Positions 27,836-36,857 of a stretch of DNA of 64,000 bases are shown here, piece after piece. The position numbers were made by a program, and so were the translations under genes. Position 1 is the first letter of the stretch. Each line of letters begins with the position of its first letter. Under the pieces are notes generated by a model, which saw only the letters and a list, made by a program, of their open reading frames with translations, was not told where the DNA came from and made no database searches. Source of the DNA: an archaeon (GTDB lineage: Archaea; Asgardarchaeota; Thorarchaeia; Thorarchaeales; Thorarchaeaceae); the NCBI GenBank assembly GCA_024275415.1, contig JAJRZD010000017.1, positions 43,058 through 107,057 on the forward strand, written 5' to 3'.

Positions 27836-27941
27836 GGTCTATCATAACTTATCTAACCTGACAGAGCGATGTTTTCTCTTATCGTCTCTTTTGCAAAAGT
27901 AGATACCAATTGTATGTACTATTAGTATCGAGTGAAAAGTG

Positions 27942-28622
27942 ATGTCATGTTCGAGGATTGAGGCGGCTCTTAAACGAGCCAAAGATGACCCTTCAACGAA
28001 CCTTGTTGCTCTCCTACAGGACGCCCTCAAAGGAATGGACTTGGAAGTTGAAAGTGCTGAATATGTGGATGGACACTATCTCAGCGTGCTATTCAGTCTT
28101 CCAAGTAGAAACCACAGGGTTCGGGCTGAAAATGATTGGACGCCCTATGTCATAAGTGATGCACTGGACTTGATTCCGTTGGTCGCACTAATCATCGAGC
28201 AAGACCAAAATTGGGTCAAGCTCGGGGGGTTTCAATGCAGCAGCCATGGGTCTGTATATCTAGGATTCCACGAATTCACAATTCAGAAGCTAGCGATATC
28301 GTTCCATAAGACTGTCACTCGTTGGACACAATGGAAGGCTGTTCTTCGCAAGATACTTGAGGGACATTTCTCTTACGCCTTGGATTGGGACGCATTTCTC
28401 AGGGCAGAAACCGAGAAGGCCTCAATGCAGATTCCTGATTCGATTAGGACACAAGCATACTACCACCTATTTCTCGCCTCACGTTCATTGTTTCACTCAG
28501 TTCTTACTCGACAGCAACTGGAGCATAGGGAGATCCAACGACTGCTTGAGTGGTTGAAGGTACTTCACGCCCAGTCATTGCAGGTCGAGTACAATGAAGA
28601 ATATGCGGAGAGTGCAGTTTAG
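27942..28622 (+). CDS. Unknown protein, first gene of the DNA-processing run
   Basis: 226 residues from ATG 27942. No known motif, no membrane segment. The central part has strand-rich patterns (FQCSSHGSVYLGFHEF) and the C-terminus is helical. It is followed after two bases by the next gene, so it is likely co-transcribed with the recombinase and helicase genes. Confidence 0.6.
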   Translation: MSCSRIEAALKRAKDDPSTNLVALLQDALKGMDLEVESAEYVDGHYLSVLFSLPSRNHRVRAENDWTPYVISDALDLIPLVALIIEQDQNWVKLGGFQCSSHGSVYLGFHEFTIQKLAISFHKTVTRWTQWKAVLRKILEGHFSYALDWDAFLRAETEKASMQIPDSIRTQAYYHLFLASRSLFHSVLTRQQLEHREIQRLLEWLKVLHAQSLQVEYNEEYAESAV

Positions 28623-28624
28623 TC

Positions 28625-29074
28625 ATGCTAACGAATGAGATGTTACATAGTTACTCGACTCAGATTGGAGACCTACCGGACTTGGGATGGCTTTCAGGTT
28701 TTCTTGGTGGGTTACGAATTGTGAGAGAACGGACACCAGCTTGGCGATGGAAGCCCTTCTTCGATGATATGAACCACCTAGTCAAGGTTCTGGGAGTGAA
28801 GAAGGCAACCATGCCCGGAGAATCGCCTCCGTCGGGTACACGTCTGGCAGCCTTGGGAGGCTACATCAGCGTGACTGGCAGGATAGCGAACAATTCACTG
28901 GAGATACCACTGCCTGATTCCAAAAATGGCAGGATACGACGCCTGCTGAATTGTGAGAGGTTCCAGTACCACGTCGATAGGGTAGAGGTTCCTCTGGAAC
29001 TCGTCGATGCCCTTGTTTCCCAAGTGAAACTAGATGGGCCCTTGCTAGAGCTAATTGAGGAGGCTGAACCTTAA
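28625..29074 (+). CDS. Unknown protein in DNA-processing run
   Basis: 149 residues from ATG 28625. Not recognised. Its stop (TAA 29072-29074) is one base from the TTG start of the RadA-like gene, and its 3' end supplies that gene's Shine-Dalgarno (GAGGAGG at 29057-29063), so the two are translationally coupled. Confidence 0.6.
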   Translation: MLTNEMLHSYSTQIGDLPDLGWLSGFLGGLRIVRERTPAWRWKPFFDDMNHLVKVLGVKKATMPGESPPSGTRLAALGGYISVTGRIANNSLEIPLPDSKNGRIRRLLNCERFQYHVDRVEVPLELVDALVSQVKLDGPLLELIEEAEP

Positions 29075-29075
29075 A

Positions 29076-30140
29076 TTGACCGACGTTGAATCCGTTAAGG
29101 GTGTAGGACCTCAGCTGGCAAAACAGTTGCGTGCAGCATTCATCTGTACTGCTGAAGTCCTTGCAGTCCAGAACCCCGTGGATCTACAGGCTCGGTCGGG
29201 GATAACTGAAGGCAAAGTGAAGACCATCATCGAGAACGCCCGAGAACTGACAAAGCAGGGATTCTTCAAATCCGGGGCAGACGTAGAAAACGAGGAGTTA
29301 ATGGCACCTCGGCTTCTTACTGGTATTAAGAAAGTAGATGACGCTCTTCTTGGAGGTATCCCTGAAGGCGCTGTCATCGAGTTCTACGGCCCCGCCAAAG
29401 GAGGCAAGACGCAGTGGTGCCATTTTCTTGCATTGCGAACCCAGCTTCCATTAGCAGAAGGTGGGCTTGATGGAAGAGTCTTGTGGATGGATACCGAAGC
29501 ATCATTCAAGACTTGGATTGTCCGTGCGAATGCACTACGTTGGAATATCGACCCTAAAATGGCCCTGGGCAACATCAGAGTGGCTCGATTTGTGCACTCC
29601 TCACAGATTGAAGAAGCTTTTGACCAGCTGCCTCAGCTTATCGAAAATAATGGGATCAAGATGGTGGTTGTTGATTCGCTGTCAAGCTTGTATCGTGTAG
29701 AATACACCAAGCTGAATGACCTGAAACTACGACAGCAAAGGATGAACTGGATACTCAATACGATGAGGCGTATCGGTCTTGCAACGGGTGTAGTCTTTGT
29801 CTATACAAATCAAGTGATGGACAAGATAGGACAGGGTGGGAGTCCGAGCATCATCAACCAACCAATAGGCGGGCACATCCTTGCTCATGGCTCCGACTTC
29901 AGGTTCTACACCACTAAGGCAGCAGGTACTGACCGTACGTTAAAGCTCCTAGATAACGCAGGTGTTCCAGCATTCCAGATGGCACTCAAATTCGGATGGG
30001 GCGGGTTCTATGACGACATTAACGAGAAGAAAGCCCACGAGGAACGAATCGTCGAGGAGCTGAAACGAGTTGACCGATTTGGTTTTGCCCGTGCACAACG
30101 GGAGATAATCGAGGAGGCGATTGCTATTGAACCAGAGTGA
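29076..30140 (+). CDS. RadA/Rad51-family recombinase paralogue
   Basis: 354 residues from TTG 29076. A helix-hairpin-helix N-terminal domain (residues 1-60, VKGVGPQLAKQL and SGITEGKVKTI) precedes a RecA core. Walker A is GPAKGGKTQ (about residues 105-113), which keeps the GKT but differs from the GxFGSGKTQ of standard archaeal RadA. Walker B is MVVVDSLSSLYR, and loop 2 NQPIGGHILAHGSD resembles the RadA PxGGxxxAH motif. It should bind ATP and perhaps DNA. The altered P-loop and position in a repair run suggest a specialised paralogue, not the housekeeping recombinase. Confidence 0.85.
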   Translation: MTDVESVKGVGPQLAKQLRAAFICTAEVLAVQNPVDLQARSGITEGKVKTIIENARELTKQGFFKSGADVENEELMAPRLLTGIKKVDDALLGGIPEGAVIEFYGPAKGGKTQWCHFLALRTQLPLAEGGLDGRVLWMDTEASFKTWIVRANALRWNIDPKMALGNIRVARFVHSSQIEEAFDQLPQLIENNGIKMVVVDSLSSLYRVEYTKLNDLKLRQQRMNWILNTMRRIGLATGVVFVYTNQVMDKIGQGGSPSIINQPIGGHILAHGSDFRFYTTKAAGTDRTLKLLDNAGVPAFQMALKFGWGGFYDDINEKKAHEERIVEELKRVDRFGFARAQREIIEEAIAIEPE

Positions 30141-30147
30141 GAGAGGA

Positions 30148-30582
30148 ATGTTCAGAATCTATAGGTGTACATCTTGCAAGTATATCGGATACGCCCAAGT
30201 CGAGAGCGAGGCTGACACTTCGTTTTGTTCATTGTGTATGGCAATGATCGAGGACAGTCCCGAGATGCAATACGTCGCGACTGCCAATGAGGCCACTGAA
30301 GCTGTCTTGGAACTTGCCATTGAGGCTGATCTGCGGAACCCTAAATCGAAGCGGTTGATGGGACTCGGTTTCAAGAAACGGATATTCAATATCGTTGAGG
30401 GTCTCATTGACATGAATCGTGGGAGACCTGTAACACTCAAGGAGGTTTTGAAAGAGTGTGCACTGGCTGATATCTCTGTTGCGAATACTGAGCACTTCTT
30501 GGAAGTCCTACAGGTGGAAGGCAGGATCCGCATCTCATCTGGCGAGATAACCCTTGGAGGTACGATCTATGACTATGAGTGA
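30148..30582 (+). CDS. Zinc-ribbon and winged-helix protein
   Basis: 144 residues from ATG 30148 (GAGAGG just upstream). The N-terminus has a CTSC...CSLC zinc ribbon (residues 7-34). The C-terminal 70 residues (FKKRIFNIVEGLI...RPVTLKEVLKEC...VEGRIRISSG) have a winged-helix pattern like the C-terminus of archaeal MCM or small repair-associated DNA-binding proteins. It probably binds DNA and partners with the neighbouring ATPases; partner identity is inference. Confidence 0.65.
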   Translation: MFRIYRCTSCKYIGYAQVESEADTSFCSLCMAMIEDSPEMQYVATANEATEAVLELAIEADLRNPKSKRLMGLGFKKRIFNIVEGLIDMNRGRPVTLKEVLKECALADISVANTEHFLEVLQVEGRIRISSGEITLGGTIYDYE

Positions 30583-31159
30583 GCATATTCCACGCGGTGT
30601 CCACGGCAGAGAACTACTGAGCCTTACCAATCTTCTGATGCGGAACGAACCGCACAGGATTACCACTGTGACCATCGGTGAGGATAGTAGAGATCCCCCT
30701 CTCTATGTCACAACGAGCATCCAGTGGCGTCAGGATGAACGGGGAACCTATTCCCAGTTGCCTCGACTGCTCTCGTACCTTGAGGTCATGCGGGGAACCA
30801 AGGGCGTACCCATGAAGATTCCTCTGAACAAGGGGGAATCCATGACCCTATACATCCCTACAGGGAAGTACACTTCGGACATCCCGATGGATCGGAAAGA
30901 GGCACTGCATTATTTGCGGGATCTAATACGTAAGGCTACGTCGTTTACACACGAAACCGCAAAGGAAGTCGAGAACATATTCTGGGACATTGCTCGAAAG
31001 CGAGGATTCAGCCCTGATATCGTGGACAGGATCGAGAAAGGCTCCGAAGGTTTCTCTAGTTCTGCTAACCTGTCGCGTTTCATGGGACTTGTGGAACGAT
31101 ACTTCTCAATCAAGTTCAGGATCCACTCAGCAGAGTCCGTTCTTCACGTGGAGGAATAG
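30569..31159 (+). CDS. Unknown protein in DNA-processing run
   Basis: 196 residues from ATG 30569, eight bases after GGAGG and overlapping the previous gene by 14 bases. The N-terminal half is strand-rich, the C-terminal half helical. No known motif. It immediately precedes the XPD-like helicase and may be its partner, which I infer from position only. Confidence 0.6.
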   Translation: MTMSEHIPRGVHGRELLSLTNLLMRNEPHRITTVTIGEDSRDPPLYVTTSIQWRQDERGTYSQLPRLLSYLEVMRGTKGVPMKIPLNKGESMTLYIPTGKYTSDIPMDRKEALHYLRDLIRKATSFTHETAKEVENIFWDIARKRGFSPDIVDRIEKGSEGFSSSANLSRFMGLVERYFSIKFRIHSAESVLHVEE

Positions 31160-31164
31160 CCATA

Positions 31165-33147
31165 GTGGATGCGCTAGCGTACTTCCCATATGTCCCACGG
31201 CAGTCCCAAAAGGATGCCCTCCGTCTTGCCATGGAAACCTTTGCTAAATCGACAGTGGGTATGCTCAGCGCGGATTGTGGTGTCGGGAAGACGATATCTG
31301 CCCTATCAGGGTTCCTAGCTGCACGCAATGAATCCTATGACTTTAACCTGTTGCTGCTCACACGTACACATTCGCAATCCCGTGTCTTTGAAGAGGAGAT
31401 AACCGTCCTGCGTGAGAAATTCCGGATATCACACCTCACCAGTACGACAATGGTTTCTCGGGGTCATGTGTGTCCAATCCGCAACCAGATTGAAGGAGAG
31501 TCGAACCGAGGATTTCTCAGGGCATGCGGTATGATGATTCGCAGCCACAGGTGCAGTCACTACTGGGATTTCTATTCTCGTAGCCGTGAGGAAGGGAAAG
31601 CAGTCCCCTCTGAGTTCGCTATGATTGTCATAGAGTCTCTCTTAGATATGGGAGTAGTCAATGTTGACCGGATTGCCGAGCACACAGATGCAGTAGGCAT
31701 GTGTCCATACGAGGTACTCAGGTGGTGCGCTCGAAAGAGCAGGGTCGTCATCGGTCCGTACTCCTATCTGTTCAAGGAACGTGTCAGGAAACCTTTCCTA
31801 GCCTCGTTACACTGGGATCTCCCCGCAGTCGATGTGGTCGTGGATGAGGCACATAATCTTCCGGATCATGTCCTTGAGGCTGAAACAGCGAAACTGACAG
31901 GAGCCGAGGCATCTTGGCTGATTTCCAACAAGGTGATGCTTGTCAAGGAAACTGGCATTGAATGGCTAGGAGAGGCCATCGATTTCGTATGGAACACCTT
32001 CCTTTCACATGCTGATGAGCTCTTCATGAAGCAAAAGGAGGTCGTGCTCAGGTCATGGGATGTGGTTCCCCGCTTCATGGATCGCAAAGAACTCGAGGCC
32101 CTTCTCAGCAGGACTGAGGTGACTGAGATTGAGGATAGCATCCCTACTGAGACCCCACTGGACAGGTTTGTCGAGCTTCTATTTTCTGGTGTCAGGGCAG
32201 GAGAGAGTGACGATTGGCACATCACTCTTGAGGAAATGCATCGATGGAAGGGATACAATGACATCGCGGACACCAAGATAGTTATTCGCCCACTTAATGC
32301 AGCTGGCATCATCGCACCTGTCCTACGAACAGCTCGTGCTTCTCTGCTGATGAGCGGAACCTTGAGACCCACATCACTATATAGTCGTCTCATGGGCGTG
32401 CAGGGCGCACTTGAGGAGGACATCACAAGCCCCTTTCCTCGTGGAAGTCGCATGGTGCTTCTTGAGCAGGAGTTGAGTACGAAGTATACCGAGCGTGGGA
32501 CGGATTTGTGGAGGAAAATAGCTGGACGAATTGAAACTGCATTGCAGGCCATGCCTGCAGAGAAGTCCGCCCTTATCGCGTTCCCGAGCTATAACACCAT
32601 GCAACAAGTGCTCAGCTTCAACATCGACACGGGATACAGGCAACGTGTTGTCGAAGAGCGTGGTGCGAAAATCGAAGAATTGATGGAACTCATCATACAA
32701 AAGCCCTGTGCTATTTTCCTAGTGTTTGGCGGGAAGTTCAGCGAAGGTGTTGATCTCGTCCAAGATGGTAGGTCTCTCGTGGATTTGATAATAGGTGTTG
32801 GTATCCCGTTCAGTCCTCCCACGCGATACCAACAGGCGTTGCAAGAGTGGTACGACAAAAGGTTTGGCGAGGGCACTGGTTATTATTACTCGTCAGTAGT
32901 CCCCTCTATCCGGAAGGTCGTTCAGCTTATCGGACGGCTCCGAAGGTCTCCAGAGGACTCTGGGGTTGTCATGCTAGTGGATCGTCGTTTTGGGAGGCAT
33001 ATCAAGATGTTTGGTAAGGGTATCGAGTCTGACTTGTGGCCTTACAAGACCGATGAGGAGATTCGATATGCTATCAAGATGTTCAATCAACTTAGGCAGG
33101 AGAGTGTAAGAGAGAATGGAACTCCAACAGAATGTTTGGGATGTTAG
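31165..33147 (+). CDS. XPD/Rad3-like Fe-S DNA helicase
   Basis: 660 residues from GTG 31165. SF2 motifs are intact: Walker A ADCGVGKT (36-43), DEAH in VVVDEAHNLP, SGTL in LLMSGTLRP, and motif VI VQLIGRLRRSPED. Between motifs Ia and II, four Cys (CPIR, RACGM, HRCSHY, MCPYE) fit the 4Fe-4S cluster of the XPD/DinG/FancJ family, and the Arch region follows the DEAH box. The enzyme should unwind DNA 5' to 3'. Its operon neighbours (recombinase paralogues, XPF and FEN1 nucleases) point to repair or recombination rather than transcription. Confidence 0.9.
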   Translation: MDALAYFPYVPRQSQKDALRLAMETFAKSTVGMLSADCGVGKTISALSGFLAARNESYDFNLLLLTRTHSQSRVFEEEITVLREKFRISHLTSTTMVSRGHVCPIRNQIEGESNRGFLRACGMMIRSHRCSHYWDFYSRSREEGKAVPSEFAMIVIESLLDMGVVNVDRIAEHTDAVGMCPYEVLRWCARKSRVVIGPYSYLFKERVRKPFLASLHWDLPAVDVVVDEAHNLPDHVLEAETAKLTGAEASWLISNKVMLVKETGIEWLGEAIDFVWNTFLSHADELFMKQKEVVLRSWDVVPRFMDRKELEALLSRTEVTEIEDSIPTETPLDRFVELLFSGVRAGESDDWHITLEEMHRWKGYNDIADTKIVIRPLNAAGIIAPVLRTARASLLMSGTLRPTSLYSRLMGVQGALEEDITSPFPRGSRMVLLEQELSTKYTERGTDLWRKIAGRIETALQAMPAEKSALIAFPSYNTMQQVLSFNIDTGYRQRVVEERGAKIEELMELIIQKPCAIFLVFGGKFSEGVDLVQDGRSLVDLIIGVGIPFSPPTRYQQALQEWYDKRFGEGTGYYYSSVVPSIRKVVQLIGRLRRSPEDSGVVMLVDRRFGRHIKMFGKGIESDLWPYKTDEEIRYAIKMFNQLRQESVRENGTPTECLGC

Positions 33148-33334
33148 GAATCAGATCGTCAAAGTTTCGGCTGGAGGAGCGGTCGCTATCGTGCTGACAA
33201 TGATACTAGGCATTGTTGCAGTGATGGTTCTTGGAATCATCATGCTATGGGCATTTGGGGCACGCTTGACGCTTCGTGGGATGGGCGGCACTATCGATTA
33301 CGAGTCGATACAACAACGTGGTGACATCTTGTGA
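33116..33334 (+). CDS. Single-pass small membrane protein
   Basis: 72 residues; ATG 33116 lies inside the helicase gene (32-base overlap). One strong transmembrane helix (about residues 18-48, AVAIVLTMILGIVAVMVLGIIMLW) is the only feature visible. The next gene starts by GTGA overlap. It may anchor or assemble the cluster's membrane components. Confidence 0.65.
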   Translation: MELQQNVWDVRNQIVKVSAGGAVAIVLTMILGIVAVMVLGIIMLWAFGARLTLRGMGGTIDYESIQQRGDIL

Positions 33335-33924
33335 AGATAATGGATTCGTCGGCTCTCAGGTGGTCGATCCCCATCTCATTGGCTAGCGCGTGGGGAATCA
33401 AGGTGGCATTAGACGGCTCCCCAGATGTTCTCCTACAGAGTGTCATCGGGACTGCTGCACTTCTCTTGGTGGTCATGCTTGTCATCAGGAACAGAGGAAC
33501 CACCCGGATTTTCTGGGACGCGGAGAGGAGCCTACTGGCAATTGTCAGGACATGGACAATCGAGGTCAGCGCGGGACGCATGATAGAGAGCATACCCACC
33601 GAGATTGATCTCTCCCACAACAGCAGACGGGTCTTGGTCGCCATGGGTGCACGGTATGAAGACGAAGAAGGCGGCGAGCTGACGTTCTCTGTCCTGCGCC
33701 CCCTTGAGAGCGCACCTACGCTCATGGGGTTTGTTGTTTCACGAAAGAAGATGAGGATCGTCCGCGACTATGTGGATATGCAGTGCTTGGCCGATATGGT
33801 CACCAGTGACTCGCAGGTTCTTGAAAGTGCTATGCGAGCATCATTCTATCACACACCAATTTCAGTGGCTACCGCCGAGACCTTGGTGAGGATGAAGTCT
33901 GGAGGGGTCGCTCTTGCTCGGTAG
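33331..33924 (+). CDS. Membrane protein with cytosolic domain
   Basis: 197 residues from GTG 33331. Two hydrophobic segments near the N-terminus (about 12-30 and 34-54) are followed by a soluble alpha/beta domain that is probably cytoplasmic. Not recognised. The layout (two helices, then a soluble part) recurs in the proteins at 34177 and 38695. Confidence 0.6.
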   Translation: MKIMDSSALRWSIPISLASAWGIKVALDGSPDVLLQSVIGTAALLLVVMLVIRNRGTTRIFWDAERSLLAIVRTWTIEVSAGRMIESIPTEIDLSHNSRRVLVAMGARYEDEEGGELTFSVLRPLESAPTLMGFVVSRKKMRIVRDYVDMQCLADMVTSDSQVLESAMRASFYHTPISVATAETLVRMKSGGVALAR

Positions 33925-34180
33925 TGATGTGATCTACCTAGAGATTCCATCATCCCTTCCCCTCCCCTCACTGATGGAGTCCCTTGCGATCGGACACGGC
34001 TACCAATGGACAGTCCTCGTAAAGACGCCCAAATTTGTTGCGTGGGGCAAGACTTCGATGGGGCCCGAAACTGAAGTACTGATCATTGGCAGACAGATGG
34101 TTCTGCAAAGTCAGCCCGCTATGGGTGAGCGGATGAAGCATCTAATCAAGGTGCTGGCGAGAAGGAGGAAACAGCGATGA
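33914..34180 (+). CDS. Small unknown protein
   Basis: 88 residues from TTG 33914, overlapping both neighbours (ATGA at its 3' end). Soluble, with alternating strands and a basic C-terminus. Not recognised; it could be a detached domain of the preceding membrane protein. Confidence 0.5.
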   Translation: MLGSDVIYLEIPSSLPLPSLMESLAIGHGYQWTVLVKTPKFVAWGKTSMGPETEVLIIGRQMVLQSQPAMGERMKHLIKVLARRRKQR

Positions 34181-36516
34181 CACGGAGACATGTGATGGGT
34201 AGTGAGCCCCCAGTCGATCCGGTTGATCAGGTACGTCAGGCAATGCTTTCAGTCACGACGGATAACTCGATAAAGTTCAAGAACCGCAAGATACCAGAGT
34301 CGTGGACTGCCCCTACCGTTATCATTTTTCTATCGTTCATCGGGGTGTTCTTCTTCCCAATTCTTGTCATCATCCTTACGCTCGTCTTCATTCCTTCTCT
34401 ATTTGTGCTTCTCCAACTCCATCGGAGAGAACCCTTCGAGCAAGAAGGGCAGTGGCGTCTTACCCGTTTTACCCTTCCAAAGATAAGGGTTGTAGCAGGA
34501 TCGAAAGCCGTAGAGCTGAGAGGGGAACAGACCTCGTATCTGTCAGGCTCAAAAGTGACAAGGGTGGACAAGCACTTGCGCGGCGACCTTGCTAGTCTGG
34601 TCCGAGGCATCTACGCTGAAGATGGTTTCTGTCTCAACGTATCGATGAAACCAAGTGACACAAGTAGAGTAATGGACCACGATGTGCTGCACAGCAATAT
34701 CCGATCATTCTTACGGACTGGCTTTAGTGGAAGTGTCGAATCCTATATGGAATCACATGGCTACCTCTGGGATGTAGGAGTTTCTATCATTGGCAATATC
34801 CAGGATGAGCACATGGTCAGGAACTTCCAGAATTCCATAAAGGGAGCCCTACCTGTCAAACGATGGAAGACTGTCAAGCCTGATGCGCTGGCACAGACAG
34901 TCGAATCGTTCAACGCACAGAATGTCGAGCACACCTTCTATGCTGTGGGAGAGGAGCTTTCTGGATGGCTTGTCCAGATGCGGTCAGAGCTGACAGGCGA
35001 GGTGGGGATGAACGTCCCAGGGCAGTTCTATGCATCAATCCGTCCGCGTGTGGACGAGATTGCCATCGGCAACGTCATACATCCCGATACCCTGAGAGAA
35101 GGCCCTCCGATTGGACTGCTACCAGAGGAAGTCGCTGATGGCGTGCTAGTGTGTGGGGGTTCTATCGCGAATCGAAGGCTCGTGCTTGGACATCTTATCA
35201 AAGGGCTTCTTGAGCGTGGGAAACGTATCCTCATTTTGAGCGCACATAGCGAGACACAACTATTCACAGCACTCCACGATTCGGGAGTGGGGTTCGTGCT
35301 TGGAAAGAACTTCGTGCTCAACCCCGTAGACAACGAAAGGGTGCCAAGAGCAGAATATGTCACGCAGTTGCTGATGTCGTTGGAAGTCCTTACAGAGAAG
35401 ACACTGACCTTTGCCGCTGACCTTGAGCAGGCACTCGTACGGGCGGTGGCATTACCCTATTCCACTGTGGCAGATGTGAAGATGGAGGAAGACGAGACCA
35501 TCTCCACTGAATCAGGAACCACTTCTCAGCCATCGACATTGGGCGACAACAGGCACTCATTCATGGGGATGGAAGCTGTGCGTCGCCTGTGTCAAGGTGC
35601 GGGTGCTCGGGCGTTTTATGGCACACAGACTGTCTTGATCGAACGGTTGACAGGGCTTCCGCTCAGTGTGCTTTCTGTCCCCCTTGGCAATGATGCTCTG
35701 GAAAACTTCGCTTGGGACCTGCTCCTGTTGAAGCTCGGAGCTGTCAGGCATGACAAGGATTTAGTAGTAGTCCTAGACGACCCATTATCTTTACGATACA
35801 CATTTAGAAGGTTCGGACGCCGAGAGACCTTCATCGAGCGCCTGATGCGAGCTCTTTCTGAACGGTTCAGTCTCATAGTCAGCATCGATCGCCCCAGCGA
35901 CATTGGAACCGGAGTCCGGAGTCTTCTCCAATCATGCATCTCCTTGCGGTTGAAGCATGACGATGATGTTGCCAGTGTCACCTCGACCCTTTCACTTAAT
36001 GTCGTGAGTTCAGGACTACACAGCAAGGCAAGGTGGTCTCCGCGGGAATCGGCATTCCTGCGAACGCTTGATGATGGCATGGCACTCATTGTGCGGGATG
36101 CCACTGAAACTGCACAACCAGTGAAACTTCTCCCGCCTCTGGAACTTGGTTCTATCTCTGATGATGATATGAATTCTAGGATCACTACTGTTGTTCCAAG
36201 CGTTGAGACCCCGTCTGATATGCGGGATGGGACGCTCATCGAACGAGTTGGCAAGGGTGACTCCGAGTTGACTACCCATGTGTTGCGCCTTCTTGAGAGA
36301 TATGAGCCTCTCACCGAGAACGCGGTCAGGAAGTTCATCCAGTCCAAGGGTGCCTTGTCTGAAGATATCGATGTGGAAGGCATCCTCATCCGTCTGAAGC
36401 AGGCAGGAATGATTCTCGAAGGGCATGAAACTCACAGTGGGGTTTCCTACAAGAACTATCGATTGACCATGAAGGGAACGCTTGCACTTAGACAGGCTGA
36501 GGAGGTGACAGGATGA
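34177..36516 (+). CDS. Membrane-anchored HerA/FtsK-like ATPase homologue with degenerate Walker A
   Basis: 779 residues. Two transmembrane helices at about 44-86. A long alpha/beta region ends in a RecA-type ATPase core: at about residues 322-345 the segment VCGGSIANRRLVLGHLIKGL occupies the place of a HerA/VirB4 Walker A but lacks the GK[ST], then RILILSAHSE follows as the usual next strand. A Walker-B-like VVVLDDPLSL lies near 528. The last 80 residues look like a winged helix. I therefore read it as a DNA-pump-type ATPase fold that has probably lost ATP hydrolysis. HerA/FtsK/VirB4 proteins move DNA through membranes or along duplexes; here it may be a structural scaffold. Confidence 0.6.
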   Translation: MTRRHVMGSEPPVDPVDQVRQAMLSVTTDNSIKFKNRKIPESWTAPTVIIFLSFIGVFFFPILVIILTLVFIPSLFVLLQLHRREPFEQEGQWRLTRFTLPKIRVVAGSKAVELRGEQTSYLSGSKVTRVDKHLRGDLASLVRGIYAEDGFCLNVSMKPSDTSRVMDHDVLHSNIRSFLRTGFSGSVESYMESHGYLWDVGVSIIGNIQDEHMVRNFQNSIKGALPVKRWKTVKPDALAQTVESFNAQNVEHTFYAVGEELSGWLVQMRSELTGEVGMNVPGQFYASIRPRVDEIAIGNVIHPDTLREGPPIGLLPEEVADGVLVCGGSIANRRLVLGHLIKGLLERGKRILILSAHSETQLFTALHDSGVGFVLGKNFVLNPVDNERVPRAEYVTQLLMSLEVLTEKTLTFAADLEQALVRAVALPYSTVADVKMEEDETISTESGTTSQPSTLGDNRHSFMGMEAVRRLCQGAGARAFYGTQTVLIERLTGLPLSVLSVPLGNDALENFAWDLLLLKLGAVRHDKDLVVVLDDPLSLRYTFRRFGRRETFIERLMRALSERFSLIVSIDRPSDIGTGVRSLLQSCISLRLKHDDDVASVTSTLSLNVVSSGLHSKARWSPRESAFLRTLDDGMALIVRDATETAQPVKLLPPLELGSISDDDMNSRITTVVPSVETPSDMRDGTLIERVGKGDSELTTHVLRLLERYEPLTENAVRKFIQSKGALSEDIDVEGILIRLKQAGMILEGHETHSGVSYKNYRLTMKGTLALRQAEEVTG

Positions 36517-36845
36517 TCTCCACTGATCAGGTACACCCGATCATCAAGATGGTCGAAGAAGTTGGTTTCTCGCCACGAGGCATCCAGAGAAAGGCAATCG
36601 AGTACGGACTGCTCGATGGGAAAAGTGTCCTTGTCTGTGCTCCCACGGGTGCAGGGAAGACCCTCATTGGGGAAATGGCACTCCTGCGAGCTATTGAGGC
36701 TGGACGAAGAGGATTGTACCTCGTGCCCCTGAGAGCACTAGCAAACCAAGTCTATAGCATTCTGAAAGAAAGGTATGAGCGTCAGCGGATTACCGTCGGA
36801 ATTTCGACTAGCGACTATTACAGTACCGGTGAGCTCCTGAGTTAA
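36513..36845 (+). CDS. Ski2-like helicase, N-terminal part (split by in-frame TAA)
   Basis: 110 residues with Q-like motif GFSPRGIQRKAIEYG, Walker A CAPTGAGKT and motif Ia YLVPLRALANQ. The frame then meets TAA at 36843-36845 and continues in phase with YDILVTTYERAD (motif Ib), so this is the first part of one helicase gene spanning 36513-38693. Confidence 0.8.
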   Translation: MISTDQVHPIIKMVEEVGFSPRGIQRKAIEYGLLDGKSVLVCAPTGAGKTLIGEMALLRAIEAGRRGLYLVPLRALANQVYSILKERYERQRITVGISTSDYYSTGELLS

Positions 36846-36857
36846 TATGACATCCTA

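Larger units (their letters stand above)
26844..27941. other. 1.1-kb A/T-rich intergenic region with divergent 96-bp repeats
   Basis: Between the divergent GH3 gene and the DNA-processing gene run. Several frames of 60-140 codons exist but overlap one another on both strands and look like chance. One minus frame, 26840-27025 (61 codons), ends in an ATGA overlap with the GH3 start and could be a small leader gene. Two copies of a 96-bp repeat lie head to head at 27133-27228 and 27740-27835. A/T content is clearly higher than in the flanking genes. Confidence 0.5.

Noticed and set aside
33291..36435. Long minus-strand frames over the membrane and HerA-like genes
   Set aside because: They are Ser/Arg-rich antisense shadows with no ribosome sites; the + strand genes have motifs and coupled starts.
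14427..36845. Reassigned TAA codon or a 21st/22nd amino acid
   Set aside because: Known archaeal recoding uses TAG (pyrrolysine) or TGA (selenocysteine), not TAA, and several clear genes here end with TAA. Mutation or error is simpler.
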